Shown: positions 34,754 to 46,556 of the stretch, in pieces
Layout: each line of letters begins with the position of its first letter
Numbering within the stretch: the stretch's first letter is position 1
Assembly: GCA_011316305.1 (NCBI GenBank)
Contig: SAUG01000115.1
Location: forward strand, 124,001 to 188,000
Origin: Rusavskia elegans
Taxonomy: Eukaryota > Ascomycota > Lecanoromycetes > Teloschistales > Teloschistaceae
Direction of reading: 5' to 3'
DNA: 64,000 nt
Program-made: the position numbers and the translations under genes
Notes under the pieces: model-generated
Seen by the model: the letters and a program-made list of their open reading frames with translations, nothing else
Told to the model about the DNA's origin: nothing
Databases searched by the model: none

Positions 34754-35868
34754 CTACTCCTCCATCCTCTCTCCAACCATCTCCCCAACCACCCCTTCCA
34801 AATCCCTCACCTCCTCCCTCCCCACCTTGACACCCCCAACCTCATCCCCTCGTCCAGCCTCACAGACAATCTTCCTGACCCGCCCCTCGATATACGCCCT
34901 CCGTTCTTCCCTACGGCTCTCCCAATCCACATCCCCAATCTTCTCTGGTAATGTCTTGAGCCTTGGTTTCAACTCCTCCAGCGCTTGTCGTAGAGCTGGC
35001 AATTGAGAAGCGAAGAACTGAGTATTGTCTGAAAGAGGAGCTTGAGCTTTTGCGCCGTCTTGTTTACCGTTGGGGCGCTGGGCAAGAGAGAGGCCCAGCT
35101 TGATGGCTGCAGGGTTGGAAGTAAGGAAACCAAGAGATGATGTCGCGTCGGCGAATGATGAAGGCGGCGAGGTTTCTGAGTTTGGCTGGGCTGCTGGAGA
35201 GAGGATTGAGTGAAGTTGGCGGATTGTGGCTGCGTTGTTCGCGTGGGTGTTTCGCAGGGCGAGGTTCAGTCTGCGGGTTTCTTGGACTTTGCGGCGAAGG
35301 GCGAGGATTGATTCGGGCGTTGGGGTGTTGGTGGGAAGGGGGAGTGTGAGGCCCTGTAGTGTTGCGGTCAGTATCAATGGTACTGTTGCGTGTGTTTGTG
35401 GTAGCGACGAAAGGTCAAGGCAAGGACTGCGTAGAGTGATATACCTCATAATGCCCCAATCGCATCCACGGTGCCAACTCATCTGGTACCGTCAGGATAT
35501 TCCGGAGCGTGTAGATCTCGAATTTGTCGAATGTCTTGTCCACGGTTGCCTCAAGCAACGTTTCTAATTGATGCACCCCATTCTCAATCTCATCTTTGGC
35601 TTCCGGATGTTCCGGGTCAGACATTGACGTCTCCTTCCCTGATGCATCTTTGTCGGGGCTATAGCCAAGTTGTTGCGGAGGAATGGAGAACAGGCCGTTT
35701 TCTATAGCTTCGACGGCGCGGTAGATGATGGTGTTTACAGTGTTGATGATATCGTCGATAAGGGACTGTCTGGTGTAAGTGAAGAAGACAAAGACAGCGC
35801 GAGGGCGGAAGTACCAAAGGAGTATATCGAAAGTGCTCTGTGAGCAATGCTTCGACTTGTTGCGTCAT
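34754..35868 (-). CDS. MIS12: Kinetochore protein Mis12/Mtw1
   Basis: Three exons (35815-35868, 35445-35765, 34754-35353), all in phase 0, give 324 residues. The first join gives LLTEHFRYTPLSLIDDIINTVN, the N-terminal signature of Mis12. FDKFEIYTLRNILTVPDEL and APWMRLGHYEGLTLP follow, then a helical region (LALRRKVQETRRLNLALRN) and a coiled-coil C-terminus. Mis12/Mtw1 is the core of the MIND complex, which links inner centromere chromatin to the Ndc80 complex. The gene converges with POA1, 150 bp away. Confidence 0.92.
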
Positions 35869-36219
35869 TATGGGCTGCTTCTCCGATCAAACTCGCTTTC
35901 ATTCGCGGCAAGACGTGTGTGCAGTGTTTACGCCAAGCCGAGGTCTTGGCATGGATATCCATCGCCAAGGATTTTATGGGCCCAGACAGCACCATCTAAC
36001 TCGGAATCTTCACAAGTCTACAACCGAATTCAGCTTGTTCGCAGTATGCCAACATATGGTCTATTCGACATGGCTATGTACAATTTTCAACAGACGGGAC
36101 AAGATGCTGCCGAGGATGGTATCGGGAAGCTTAATCGATTTTCCTCCAATGCCCCAAACGCCCTGGATGGTTCTTTTCTTTGCTTCAACGCAAGTGTGAT
36201 TTAAGCCGCCCGAAATATC
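35869..36219. other. MIS12 promoter region
   Basis: Upstream of MIS12 and downstream of the cupredoxin gene. Overlapping plus-strand frames here are not supported. Confidence 0.45.
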
Positions 36220-37311
36220 CTACAAGAATGCAATAATGACAAACCCAAGAACTCCTGTAAGGCCCACGCTTGTAAAGACATTCGAATTGAGGCCAACAGC
36301 ACCGCCCGTGAATGGAACAGGTGCTTGACCGCCGGCGCCACCGCTTGGTGTAACTGCACCATCGAAAGCAGTCGAGGAGTTTGTACCCGATAGTGGCGTG
36401 GTGACTGTGCCGCTGGATGTGCTGTCAGATGCTGCCGGTGCGGCCGCGCTCGAGCTGGATGAGCCGGATCCTGACGAGCCATAACCGCCTGAACCATAGT
36501 TGCCCGAGCCAGAGCCGCTTGAGCTGGAGCTGCTGGGCGAGTATGATGAAGAGGTTCCGGAAGAGGATTGGCCTGGACTCAGATTCTGCGTCGCCTTACT
36601 GGCCAATTCTCCGAACGATTCAATCGTGCGAGACTTGTTTGCTGCAGGTCTATTTCGTGACGAGCGTCAGCTAAGCATTTCCATGTGGGTTGACATAGGG
36701 ACACTTACGGGTTGATGACACCAACCATCTTTTGCTGACAATGTTTGCCCTGGCTGCAGTAGTACCAGATGGGTTTGGTATCGTTGACCATGATGGTGTA
36801 AGAAGGCATCATGGCAGCATCCGGTTTGACGGGCATGAAGCCTGAGAAGAAACCCGGCACGGATGCGTTGTTGTTATTGATGGGCTCACATGGCTGGTCA
36901 AATGTAGATTGGACGACGCTGTGATTCTGTGCGGCCGACGGATTTAGTCTGCGCACCTCGGAGAGATGATTACTTCCACGCGCTTACCTTGGGATAGAAA
37001 TGGAATTGCACCATATGTCCCGCAGGTACTTGAAGATTGTTGGGCTCAAAGGTAAGATCTCCCTTCTTGTTCGAGACCTTCACAACATGCACCATAACCT
37101 GTCCAGAAGGAGACGCTGCCCCGGCTGCAGCGGGAGAGGCTGCCTCCGAACCAGTCTTGGACATCGACTTGGACGTGCTACCACTATCACCGGAGGATCC
37201 ACCGCTCTGACTGCTACCCGAGCCACTGTCATAGTTGTAACCTCCTCCATACTGTGCGAGGACGTTACTGGCAAGAAGGACCGTAGATGCGAGAGAGAGT
37301 GAGAAGAACAT
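36220..37311 (-). CDS. GPI-anchored, serine-rich cupredoxin
   Basis: Three exons (36988-37311, 36709-36926, 36220-36649) join in phases 0 and 2 to give 323 residues. The N-terminus MFFSLSLASTVLLASNVLAQ is a signal peptide. A low-complexity S/G/P region precedes the cupredoxin fold: VHVVKVSNKKGDLTFEPNNL, QFHFYPKNHSVVQSTFDQPC, and WYYCSQGKHCQQKMVGVINP. The histidine in NHSV, the cysteine in YYCSQ and the histidine in GKHC are the usual type-1 copper ligands, with a methionine close by. A Ser/Gly-rich stalk leads to a hydrophobic C-terminus (GLTGVLGFVIIAFL), typical of GPI attachment. Such proteins are exported to the cell surface; their function is poorly known. Confidence 0.9.
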
Positions 37312-38114
37312 GTTGATGATGCTGATGTTTGAGAAATATTAGATGATTAATGGAGCGTCCGGCGCAAGAGAGAAGCGAATGATTTGAAAGGTTAAGGAAA
37401 CACTACAATGAATCAATCTAGCAATGAACGAATGCAGACGAAAATACAGTGAAGAAAGCAAGAAAAGAAAGGGAAAGGGATGCATGATATGGAGAATGAG
37501 TGTCATGCCTAATGGGAGGCTGTAGCCATGGCTTTGGTCATGCGAGGTAGTCCCGTAAATAGTTCAGTGGCAACGACAGGCGGCAGACCTTCGTCTCTCG
37601 AACAGTATGAGTTTCATCATGGCTGTAGGCTAACAAAAGGCTCCTGCTCTAGACGCCGGCTTATGTCAGATTGCTTTGAGTCTCGAAATAGCGAATAGCC
37701 CAGGGCCTTCTCCCACAAAGCCGCCTGTTTCCTAGCTGAGTCGGAGATGGGATGTCAGCCTTGCGATTTGTGTTTTTCCAGATTTGCTACAGGCGAACGT
37801 GGTTGCCTTGCGAGGGTCAGCATCGTGAAGATTGTGACAGTAGGGTCCAGAGTCGGACGGCTTGCATTGATCAGCTGAAGTTAGAGTGTGGTCGAAGCGC
37901 TTAAGTTTGGGGGGTTTTGTCGCAGGATTTGGTGCATCGCGTTTCAGATTTCCACCATTCGTTCATGCCTTGGCAGCCACACTAGCACACTCATGAGCCT
38001 GGTCCTTTCCCAGTCACAGGCAACGTGCTGGCAGATACTTGGGGTGCTGCATGGGGTTGGGGATAATGAGCAGATAGAGTTTTCGCTTTCGTAGAATTCA
38101 CGGTGCCCAAGGAT
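37312..38114. other. Intergenic gap
   Basis: Promoter of the cupredoxin gene and 3' flank of the MHF2 gene; no gene is seen. Confidence 0.45.
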
Positions 38115-38680
38115 TCAGAAGTCCAACAGCAACTGCGGCACAAGCTTTTCCAGATCCTCCACCTGTATCGCATGTCAGCATCCCTCCGAGAGGCTTAGGA
38201 AATTGCTATAATAAACCCGACCTCGAGGAATCCGTCTCCAGTCCCTGTAGCCTCGTCGGCCTGGTTCCTCTCAAATGCCGCTCTGGCAATGGCTTCCCTC
38301 ACAAAGGTGTCCAAGTATTTGCCCACTAATGTATTCGCCTCTGTACCGATCTTCATTGTGTCCCCCTCGTCCTTCTCCAGATGATGGTAAAGGGTTCTGG
38401 TGATCAGTTTTGGTGGGATCATAGGCGGAGGATCTTGCGTGTTTGAGGGCCCTGCTGCAGTTGCAGAAGAGGATCCAACGTCAATCTCGGAGTCCGTCGA
38501 CTTCGCTGCGGCGTGCGAAGCAATCTCGTCGTCAGATCCAGATGATAACTCGATGTTTGTGGCAGAGGCGGACTTTCGCTTAGGGAGAGGTTTCGATCTC
38601 GCAGGTTTGCTGCTGGGAGGCGGCGGTGGCTTGAAGGCAGGGTGGCCGCGTTTGACCGGAGCTTTTGAGGCAGTGAGCAT
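38115..38680 (-). CDS. MHF2: CENP-X / MHF2 histone-fold protein
   Basis: Two exons (38222-38680 and 38115-38162) join in phase 0 to give 168 residues. The N-terminal 90 residues are disordered and basic/serine-rich. The C-terminus is the CENP-X histone fold: PPKLITRTLYHHLEKDEGDT, TEANTLVGKYLDTFVREAIA, then LEVEDLEKLVPQLLLDF completed by the small last exon. MHF2 pairs with MHF1 (CENP-S) in DNA repair with FANCM-type helicases and at the kinetochore. The donor GTCGGG is non-consensus, but the short second exon fits the family end exactly. An open frame upstream of the chosen ATG is not needed. Confidence 0.9.
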
Positions 38681-39009
38681 GTTGAGAGGTTCTCCTGTTG
38701 AATTACATGGTAGGGATAGCCGTGATCGTGAGGTTGGACTTGCAGGCAGCCAGGGGGTGTAAACAAAGGATAGATTAGAGGTGTGAACAAGTATGAGGCG
38801 GATTGAAATGATCACAACCTCACGTCTCCTCGCTACTTCTACTGAGCAGTAACCAGCGGACTGCTCGTTGGCGATCAACTTTTAAGTGCATTTTGCATGG
38901 TCTTAACATGAAAAGTTGCGTCTCTGAAAGTGCTTTGAAGCTTCGTGGCTGTTTGGTTCATAATACCACGATGATACTGATACGACTCGAAACACCTATA
39001 CAACCTCTC
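38681..39009. other. Short gap
   Basis: MHF2 promoter and 3' flank of the next gene; nothing else is seen. Confidence 0.4.
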
Positions 39010-39433
39010 CTACGCTTTCTTATTCGCCAGATTCTCCTGCACCATTCCACCGATCTTGCCATCGGCGTTGAAGTGTGAGCCAACAGCACCCTCCTTGTCG
39101 AACGGTCCTCCAATTTTCTGAGCGGTGCCTCCTATTGCGCCGTCGGCTAAGTTTGGTTGTCAGCCTGTGTTCGCGTGCATGGTGCTTGGATTATCCATAC
39201 CGTTGAACATCTTGCCGACCGCACCGTCCTTGGAGAACATGCTTGTGCCGGTGCCTTGAGTCTTGTCACCAGCAGCGGGCTGGGACTCGTTAGCATAAGC
39301 ATATACGGTTAGGAGAGCTTGGAGATGTTACCACTTGATTGACCGACTCGTGGATTCCACTCGTCAAGTCTTGGTCCTTCTGGGCTGAGTTTGCACCTTG
39401 CTCGAAGGTCTTGGCTGCATGATCACCGTCCAT
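39010..39433 (-). CDS. Small protein with DGAIGG repeats
   Basis: Three exons (39332-39433, 39201-39279, 39010-39146) join in phases 0 and 1 to give 105 residues. The second half is an imperfect repeat of about 22 residues: MFSKDGAVGKMFNADGAIGG, then PFDKEGAVGSHFNADGKIGG. The protein is hydrophilic, without a signal peptide or membrane segment. Similar small glycine- and aspartate-patterned proteins are widespread in filamentous fungi, from memory, but I know no assigned function. All three splice sites are canonical, and the repeat runs across the second junction, which supports the model. An in-frame ATG 30 codons upstream is an alternative start. Confidence 0.8.
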
Positions 39434-41059
39434 CGTGAAGGTGGTGGAGGGACTGAGATAGGACGGTGCTGTTTCGGAAGTCTTTACTGTGGAGGTAGCT
39501 GATAGTAATCGTCCTCGAGACAAATTCTTAGGAGATCTTTACCTGGAAAAGCATCGTAGGCGTCATAACCCCACGGTTTGACGTCAGGATCTGGACAAAG
39601 ACTTGGCCCGCATAATTCCGCCCTTCCGCATTCAGCCGCATGAATACTTTTCGACCGAGGGATCAAGTGAGAAGTGCGAGAAAAGATGGACCATGGAAAA
39701 GAGTATGAACTTCTCAACCAAAGCCAAGCGGAGCTATGAGTGTCACCCGAACATGGCAGCTATAGCCGTCGACCGAGATGCAGACCATCACTCGATGAAA
39801 CAATATCTCACGTAATGGGCCTGCATCTTCCCCACATAGGTACCACTCGGCTGTCAGTAGCTGGCAGATGTTGAGGTTACTCAGCGTTTGGTCGATCGGA
39901 CGAGATCAGGTCTTTTGGGCCCTGTGTCGCCGATTACTGGACAGTTGGCATACGCCTCAACGGCCTGACGCATGCAAACAATTGCGAGGATTCGTTTTTC
40001 GGAGACCAAGGTGTCTGTGTGACTGGTTCTTCCACACACACTCCTCGACGCTGTGGTACTCATTTCCACATGGCTCTTGGACTGGGCAGGGGGAAGATGA
40101 GGCTGTACTCGCAGTCCAACATGAGCCGTGGTCGTTGTTGCACACAAAGCCGGGATATAATTTCGAGGAATTGAACACAAGCAAACGATTTGATTGGAAG
40201 GTCAGCCAAGGGCGATGTGAATAGTCCGAGCGTCACTTCTTTGTACGTCGACCGGCCGAGCCCCTGCATGGTCGATCTTTCCACCATTGCTGAGGTGTCC
40301 AGCAGTACGTGTCATCGAACCATCGCTGATCTGGTGAGCAGGCAGCATTGACAGGACAACGATAGACAGAACGGAGTGCGTGTCGAATAAGTAGAAGTAC
40401 GTCCTCTGCAGACGTCGACGAGCCCGGGATGATGCGGCCAAAGATAGAAATCTGCTCTGCCCACTGGGCCAGAACCGTCAAGCTATCAGGCGGATAAGAG
40501 ATAGGAGCTGCGGGAGGATCGACTAGGCATCGAGGAATCAAACTCAATGAGGTTAATCTGGGGCAAATGTAGCTATCGAGCAGCTCTCTAGCCAATTAAC
40601 CTTGTATCCAGATCCCCCTCCGACCTCCATGTCACCAATCCGGCAAAACCCTCTATCGTGGCTTCCAAACCACCACTTCACCCAGGCTGGAAACGACGGT
40701 TGGAACCATGGCTACCACTTTATTCTCCCACTGGTCGCGCTCTCTCTCACTTCCTCCACTTTCCCTTTTGTCCGCTCTGCGACCCCAGCCCTCGTTAACA
40801 CCTCCAACCCGCTCTCGTGACCTATTTCCCCTAAGCGCTTCGCAGCTTATTTACTCCCACCACCTCGACAGCATTCCTCACCTGGTCTGTGCATTCAGTA
40901 CAGGCATTGCTGCACCACACGCCGGCATTTCAGATTGACAGTACACCACTTCGGATTTTCTCGCTGCATACAGACCATCCTCGATCCGAATCCTTGAACT
41001 TCCCGTGCTCGTGCTCAATCTCAGATACAACTCTTAAGCCCCCGTTTCGCCAGCCCTTC
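39434..41059. other. Gap with possible decayed cysteine-rich ORFs
   Basis: No confident gene. Two minus-strand frames (40233-40595 and 39957-40184) are rich in C, W, P and N and read like pieces of one cysteine-rich protein, but no splice joins them. A pyrimidine-rich leader precedes the MIF-like gene. Confidence 0.4.
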
Positions 41060-42131
41060 ATGATGCCTACCCCTCCCAGATCCGGCCTGTCTTCCCGCAA
41101 TTCCTTCGACTATTCCACCAAGATCTCAAGGCGGGACAATGGTCTGATCTCACCGGCTAAATCCACCTTTTCTTTCGCTGACGGAGCCGACTCAATACCA
41201 ATTCCCTCAGCTGTTTCAAACAAGCCGGACATGATCGACGAGACGCAAATATCAGGACCCTATGGCCGAGGCAGTCCTGGGGATGCTGCCCTAATAGCCA
41301 TGGTCAACAAGGATCGAACAAGCACCGACCTGTCCCGACGGAAGAGCCAGTTCTACAGCGAAGTCTTTGCCTACCGAGAGCCCAATCTGACGGCAAGAGA
41401 TCGAGTCCACCGTTACTCCGTCATCACCGCAGAGGTAAAGACCAACGTGATTGTGAGTACATCTCGACCCCTCCGTTCCCATTTGTTGGCTCCAGGCTGA
41501 CAGTCGTCATATCTAGGTCAAAGATGAATATATCTTCCTGCAAGACCTCTCCCAGCATCTTTCGCAACGATATCAAAGACCCGTCTCCTCCATCTTCATA
41601 ACCCTCAACCACTCGGAGTGCCTACTCTACGCCGGCACCTTCGACTCCGCCTACATAATGACCATCACCGCTCTCCCATCCCAAATCCAGCCCACCACCA
41701 ACAAACGGAACGCCGTGATGATGCAGACGTTCATGGCAGACTCGCTCGGGGTAACACCAGAGAGAGGTGTTATCCGCTTCGTCGGCATTGCCGAGGAATA
41801 CCTGGCCACCAACGGCAATACGGTCTTGGGCGAGATCGAAAACCTCAGCAAAGAATCCAGTGAAGATGGTGCAAATGGGGCACAGCGGTCAGGCACTGTA
41901 CGCCGTGGACGGAGTCGAAGATCATCGAAAGCAGAGAAGTTGCAAATCCCACTCACTCGGCCCGCAACGGGTGACAGCAAGGTCATCAGTCCGCCAATGA
42001 AGAGCCCCTCAATTCCCACAACGGAAGAATCAAGTCCGCTGGACATGAAAGCCGCGAAGGTGCAGAGGATGGGCAGGAGGAAGAGTTTTCTCGCAATGTT
42101 TGCTGGTAATAGAAGCAAAGTCGCGCTATAA
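41060..42131 (+). CDS. MIF-like tautomerase-fold protein with N-terminal extension
   Basis: Two exons (41060-41452 and 41517-42131) join in phase 0 to give 335 residues. After a serine-rich extension, residues about 120-245 match the macrophage migration inhibitory factor fold: AEVKTNVIVKDEYIFLQDLS, RYQRPVSSIFITLNHSECLL and ADSLGVTPERGVIRFVGIAE. A basic serine-rich tail follows (RRGRSRRSS; MGRRKSFLAMF). The catalytic N-terminal proline of MIF cannot be present because the domain is internal and the matching position is not a free terminus, so classical tautomerase activity is unlikely. The conserved splice lies inside the first beta strand. The open frame extends 57 codons upstream of the ATG pair chosen here. 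Confidence 0.85.
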
Positions 42132-42795
42132 AAATCATGTAAGGAGCAGTACACACTGACGTAGCATATCATCTCGGTCCCGGCATTTCCTTGGATACCT
42201 GCATTTTTGGATCAGCCTATGAGCACTGGTGCTCTAAGGATGTTTGGAAGCCGTTGCATTTTCTTGGGTCACATACGGGGGCGAAGCTTGGATAGCAAAG
42301 AGCGAAGGAACTACGAGGAATGGTTGAGGGGGAATAGCCACAGAAAATTTAATATCAGGTCGCCGAAGCCCGGCGTTTTCCGAGGTGTCTCGTCCTCTGG
42401 CGCTGTTCAGTTAGGAGGGTGTCGTCCGGCAAGTCGTCCTTTCGATGTTGCTATCAAGCGATATATATCATAAATATAGCGATGAAGATGTTCCAAGCCC
42501 ACTGGGGCTGGTGTAATACATGACATCGTCTCGAACATTCTGTTTAAAATTCGAGGTTTGAATGGCGGCGACAAGTAGGAACAGATTCCTTGACATAACC
42601 TTCTAGCGAAAGCTGGACATCTCAAGACGTTCGAAAAACGCACTGCTTCTATGACGGATACGCTAAACCTGTATCCAAGGTTTATGTCCTAAGCCCCCCG
42701 AACGCCTTGACGCACTTACTCAAGCAAGATATTCCAGTTGGATTTCCTCTCCCATCCCAAGCTACCATTTTCCACCCACGAAAACCTTAAACCCC
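42132..42795. other. Convergent intergenic gap
   Basis: 3' flanks of the MIF-like and CFEM genes; no gene is seen. Confidence 0.45.
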
Positions 42796-43458
42796 TTACA
42801 GAACCATAACAGCCCCCATTACCACCACGCCCAAGACTCCCGCATTCTTGGCCAAACCGACCAATCCAGCAACACCGGAATCGGGCGCCGGTTGCGGGGT
42901 GGGATCTGGCGACTGCGGTGCGCCTCCCTCGGTGCTATTACCCGGAGTCATGGTGCCGTTGCTGGCAGTAGCGGAGGACGCGGCAACGGTAGATGGGGTT
43001 GTAGAATCAGTCGCGGTAGGTGAAGCGGCGGAAGTAGTGGGAATTGCGATGTCGACGCCGGCGTTGGCGCAAAATTGTCGTGTGAAATCTACTGTCCCTG
43101 TTGTGGATTGCCGTTAGTTCCTTGTCATTTGTCTGGTTTCTTTCGAGGTTGGGAGAAGTGAGTCCTACTCTGGAACTCTTCGGGTGAACAGGCTTCTCTG
43201 ACCACGGGTAGGAGGGAGTCGAGGAAGTTTTGATTCCTGCAGATGCAGGCAGGGTCGGAGATGGCGCAGCCGGAACTGGTGAAGGATTTGAGGGCGGCTT
43301 GGGACTGTGAGGGTTGGTGTTAGTTTGGGGTTTGGAGATGGATATACTGGGGAGGAGGAGGGATGTCTTACTGCACATCCGGGGACGTCGTTGAGGGATT
43401 GGGCAGCGGAGGTTGAGAGGAGGGTGAGGAGGGAGATGGCGGTCGCTGTGTACTTCAT
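42796..43458 (-). CDS. CFEM-domain GPI-anchored protein
   Basis: Three exons (43372-43458, 43169-43304, 42796-43097) join in phases 0 and 1 to give 174 residues. A signal peptide (MKYTATAISLLTLLSTSAAQ) is followed by a CFEM-like module: DVPGCAQ... is not the usual form, since the join reads DVPGCASQAALKSF, then SSGCAISDPACICRNQNFL, VREACSPEEF and FTRQFCANAGVDI. Six cysteines are present instead of the canonical eight. A Thr/Ser-rich stalk leads to a hydrophobic C-terminus suited to GPI attachment. CFEM proteins sit at the cell surface or are secreted, some binding haem; the aspartate before CIC that ligates haem iron in relatives is present (SDPAC). Confidence 0.88.
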
Positions 43459-44881
43459 TGTTGCTGGTATCTGCGGGACAAGCAGGGACGAGGGTCGAGA
43501 AAGGGGAACTAAGAGACTGGATTGGTGTAGCTTGGTTTAAGAGGAGGAAAGGGACCGAAGAATAAGAAAGCAGAAGGCAAGGACAAAAGGGAAAGGAGTG
43601 TGTGTTTTGGGGTAGGTACGTGAGAAGAGATGGAGCAGCCAATGGGCTGTGCCACAGGGGGGTCGGCGGAGTAAACGTAAATGTTTCTATTCGAGGCACA
43701 GCATTATTCCCAAACATAGAATGCTGACACAGTCCCGAGGCGGTGGATCCTTCGGAGAAGGATGCCTTGTAAGGTCGCACTTCTCATCCAGACGGCGACG
43801 GTAAGAGCCGCAGGATCGAAAGCACTGATGGAGCGATTGCCTTCAGCCATACAAACTAGATGGATGCTTTCCACTAGAGGGCACAGGTCTTGTCTCTTCC
43901 GCGTAGTGAGAAGCGAGAAAGACAGAAGGCAAGAAGGCAAAGGATGTGAGATGCATCAGGGAGACGGCTGTGCCTGTAAGCAGGTGGAACGTGCCATTCT
44001 TTTGAGACCCACGACACGCGGCACGGTCCGTCAGCATGACCGTCATCAAGGACCAGAGCTGACTCGAAGGATTCGTGGCATGCTGCTCCAAGGAGGGAAC
44101 CTCTGTCCCTCCACCAAAAGGGTATCTGGCTTTTCATAGGAATCTTCGCGACAATAGAGGACAGAATGATGGAATCGAGATGGACCTCGGTAGATGCGAT
44201 CACAGACTCGGATGGAAGGTAAGGAAGGCCGAGGGGGCTACCTTACTCGTAGTACTAGTGTGTGGAGTAAAAGGCTGCTTACTCATCGTGCGGCTGAAGT
44301 TTCATCGTTCTCCGTGCTCGGCACTCGGCACTTGGCATTCTCTTTACTACTGTTGTATGAACCACACATCAAGCAGACCTATTTTCGTGCCACTGCTGTA
44401 CCTATGAGTTCGCCTGCTCGACTCACCAACGCCATGCTTAAACAAGGCCACTGCATGTCCGACAGATCCTTCGGTGTCGCCCTTTCGTTCGGCTTACCTT
44501 GTTTGAGCATAATCTCCTGCAGCTCTACGGCGATATCTATCCTATGATGTGCGTCAAACCTTACCCTCCAGCCTGTAAGATTGGAGTTGGAGTGTTTGTC
44601 GTCCACTGCGCCGACAATCTCGACCATACCAGAAGGAACATCTGCTTGGCCCTCGCTTTAAGCTACTTCCATACCTTGAAAGACGAGAGTCATGGGTCCA
44701 ATCCGAGCCTTTCGTCCGCCCTTTTCACTTTCCGTATATGAGTCTCGTGTGGCAGCCACGCCCCATCAGCATGAAGTGCAGCTGTCCACTCAACCACAGA
44801 TAATCCATACGTTCCATGTCCTTTTCCTCTTCCTTCCTTCTTCCACACTGTTTGGTAATTTGAGTACAAATTGCTGTGACA
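43459..44881. other. Gap without a supported gene
   Basis: Divergent promoters of the CFEM and PTH11-like genes lie here. Overlapping frames of 80-125 codons on both strands have no motif. Confidence 0.45.
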
Positions 44882-46556
44882 ATGGGGTCGCTTGGTGAAG
44901 TGGACTTCAATTCTCCTTTCTTCGAAAGTTTCCCTGCCTTGCCACCTCCGCCTGGTGTCCAATCGAATTTCGACAATCCTCTCACGCGAGGCCCAGATGT
45001 CGTCATAGCTTCGTCGATATGTCTGACCTTGATGTTGTCGCTGGTTGTGATGCGTTTCTATACCAAGATTGCTATCAAGCGCAAATTCGGTTGGGATGAC
45101 TGTGGGTGTAGCCAGTCCAAACCGTCGACGATATTACTGATCTCCGTAGGGCTCTGCATACCCGCCACAGTACGATGGATACTTCTGTTACCGTTTCATG
45201 CTTCATCTGAAATTGAGTAGGCCGGTGCAATAGGGTTTGCTGCAGTCTCCATCACCTGTACGTTAATCACATACCTTGGTTGACTGTCTTTTCATTCGCT
45301 AACCTCCATCGTAGTGGTTCATCAGGCTGTCGGCCCACACCAGTGGAACGTGCCAGTATCTCATTTCACAAAGGATGTACTGAGAGTAAGACAGTATCCG
45401 GATTCCTGAATTCTGTGTGGTAGACTGAATCTTCACATAGAAATTTATCGTTGTGGACGTCATCTACTCGCCTACTATCCTCATGGCTAAGCTATCGCTT
45501 CTGTCGCTTTACCTCCAGGTATTCCGTCCAAATTTGAGGCTGAGGTATGCCATTTACTTTGGCATGGTCTTTGTGACCCTGTTCTACACCGGCATCTTCA
45601 TTGCATTCTGTGTTCTAGCCATTCCAAGGCCAGGGGAGAGTCTGATTGGCACCATCCTGTCGAATGACGTTGCTTCACTTATCCCCATCAGCGTTGGTCT
45701 GGGAGGTGTCAACGTAGCCAGCGACTTCTACATCTTTCTCTTGCCCATTCCGGGCGTCGTACAGCTTCATATGCCGACGAAGAAGAAGATTGGTGTCTGC
45801 GCAATCTTTGCGACTGGGTCATTGTGAGTAAACCCGGTCGTGATGAAGACTCTGGATACTCATCTTGTCCAGGGCTTGCCTTGCTAGTATCATGGGGCTT
45901 TACTACCGAACCCGGCTCAATCGCCACTCGGATGTGACGTGGTCTTTGGTGGATATCCTGATCTGGGTGTGAGTCATTACGAAGTCATCACGACTCTCAC
46001 AGACTAAGCAAGCATTAGAGTCGTCGAGCTGCACGTCGGCGTCATGTGCGGCTGTATGCCTGCCCTCGCCGGATTCTTCAATTACTACCTTCCTATGCTG
46101 CGTTCGTTTGGATCTTTCTTCAGCTCACGGGTCAAGGGCTTCAGCCTCTTGAAGATTCCAAGCAGACCCTCTAGCTCGGAAAGCTCTTCGAAGAGGCTTG
46201 CGACCAAGGATATTCATATGACGCTCGGATCCAGGGTAGATGGTCAAGGTCATTTCCTTAATCCAACAAGCGTCTTCGCCAGAGAAGAGGATTGGTTGAA
46301 GCTAGGAGAAGTAGCTCATAATCCACCCAGCCTCGCACGCAAGCCAAGCGGAACTCGCCGAGAGTGGCACGAGAGTCTGGCAGAGCTCAAAAGACAGTCA
46401 CTATCTGCGCATCCTCCGATGATAATAACTAAGCCCTCAGCCCAATCACGGACTCGAAGCTTAACCACCCACGACGAGGAGATGGGGACGCCAATTTATG
46501 GGATTCCTTCGGGCGAGATTTATGATAATCCACATCATCGTAGTGGCTACTTTTGA
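44882..46556 (+). CDS. PTH11-like (fungal rhodopsin-type) membrane receptor
   Basis: Seven proposed exons (44882-45101, 45150-45169, 45221-45257, 45315-45385, 45441-45823, 45873-45968, 46019-46556) keep frame throughout and give 454 residues. Seven hydrophobic segments are seen. Family features are KIAIKRKFGWDDW at the end of TM1, GPHQWN in an outer loop, SPTILMAKLSLLSLYLQVF in the third segment, and a cytosolic serine-rich tail. No CFEM domain precedes the membrane part. Such receptor-like proteins sense surface or chemical cues in Pezizomycotina; the ligand is unknown. The 20-nt second exon and its flanking introns are the least certain part. Confidence 0.82.
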
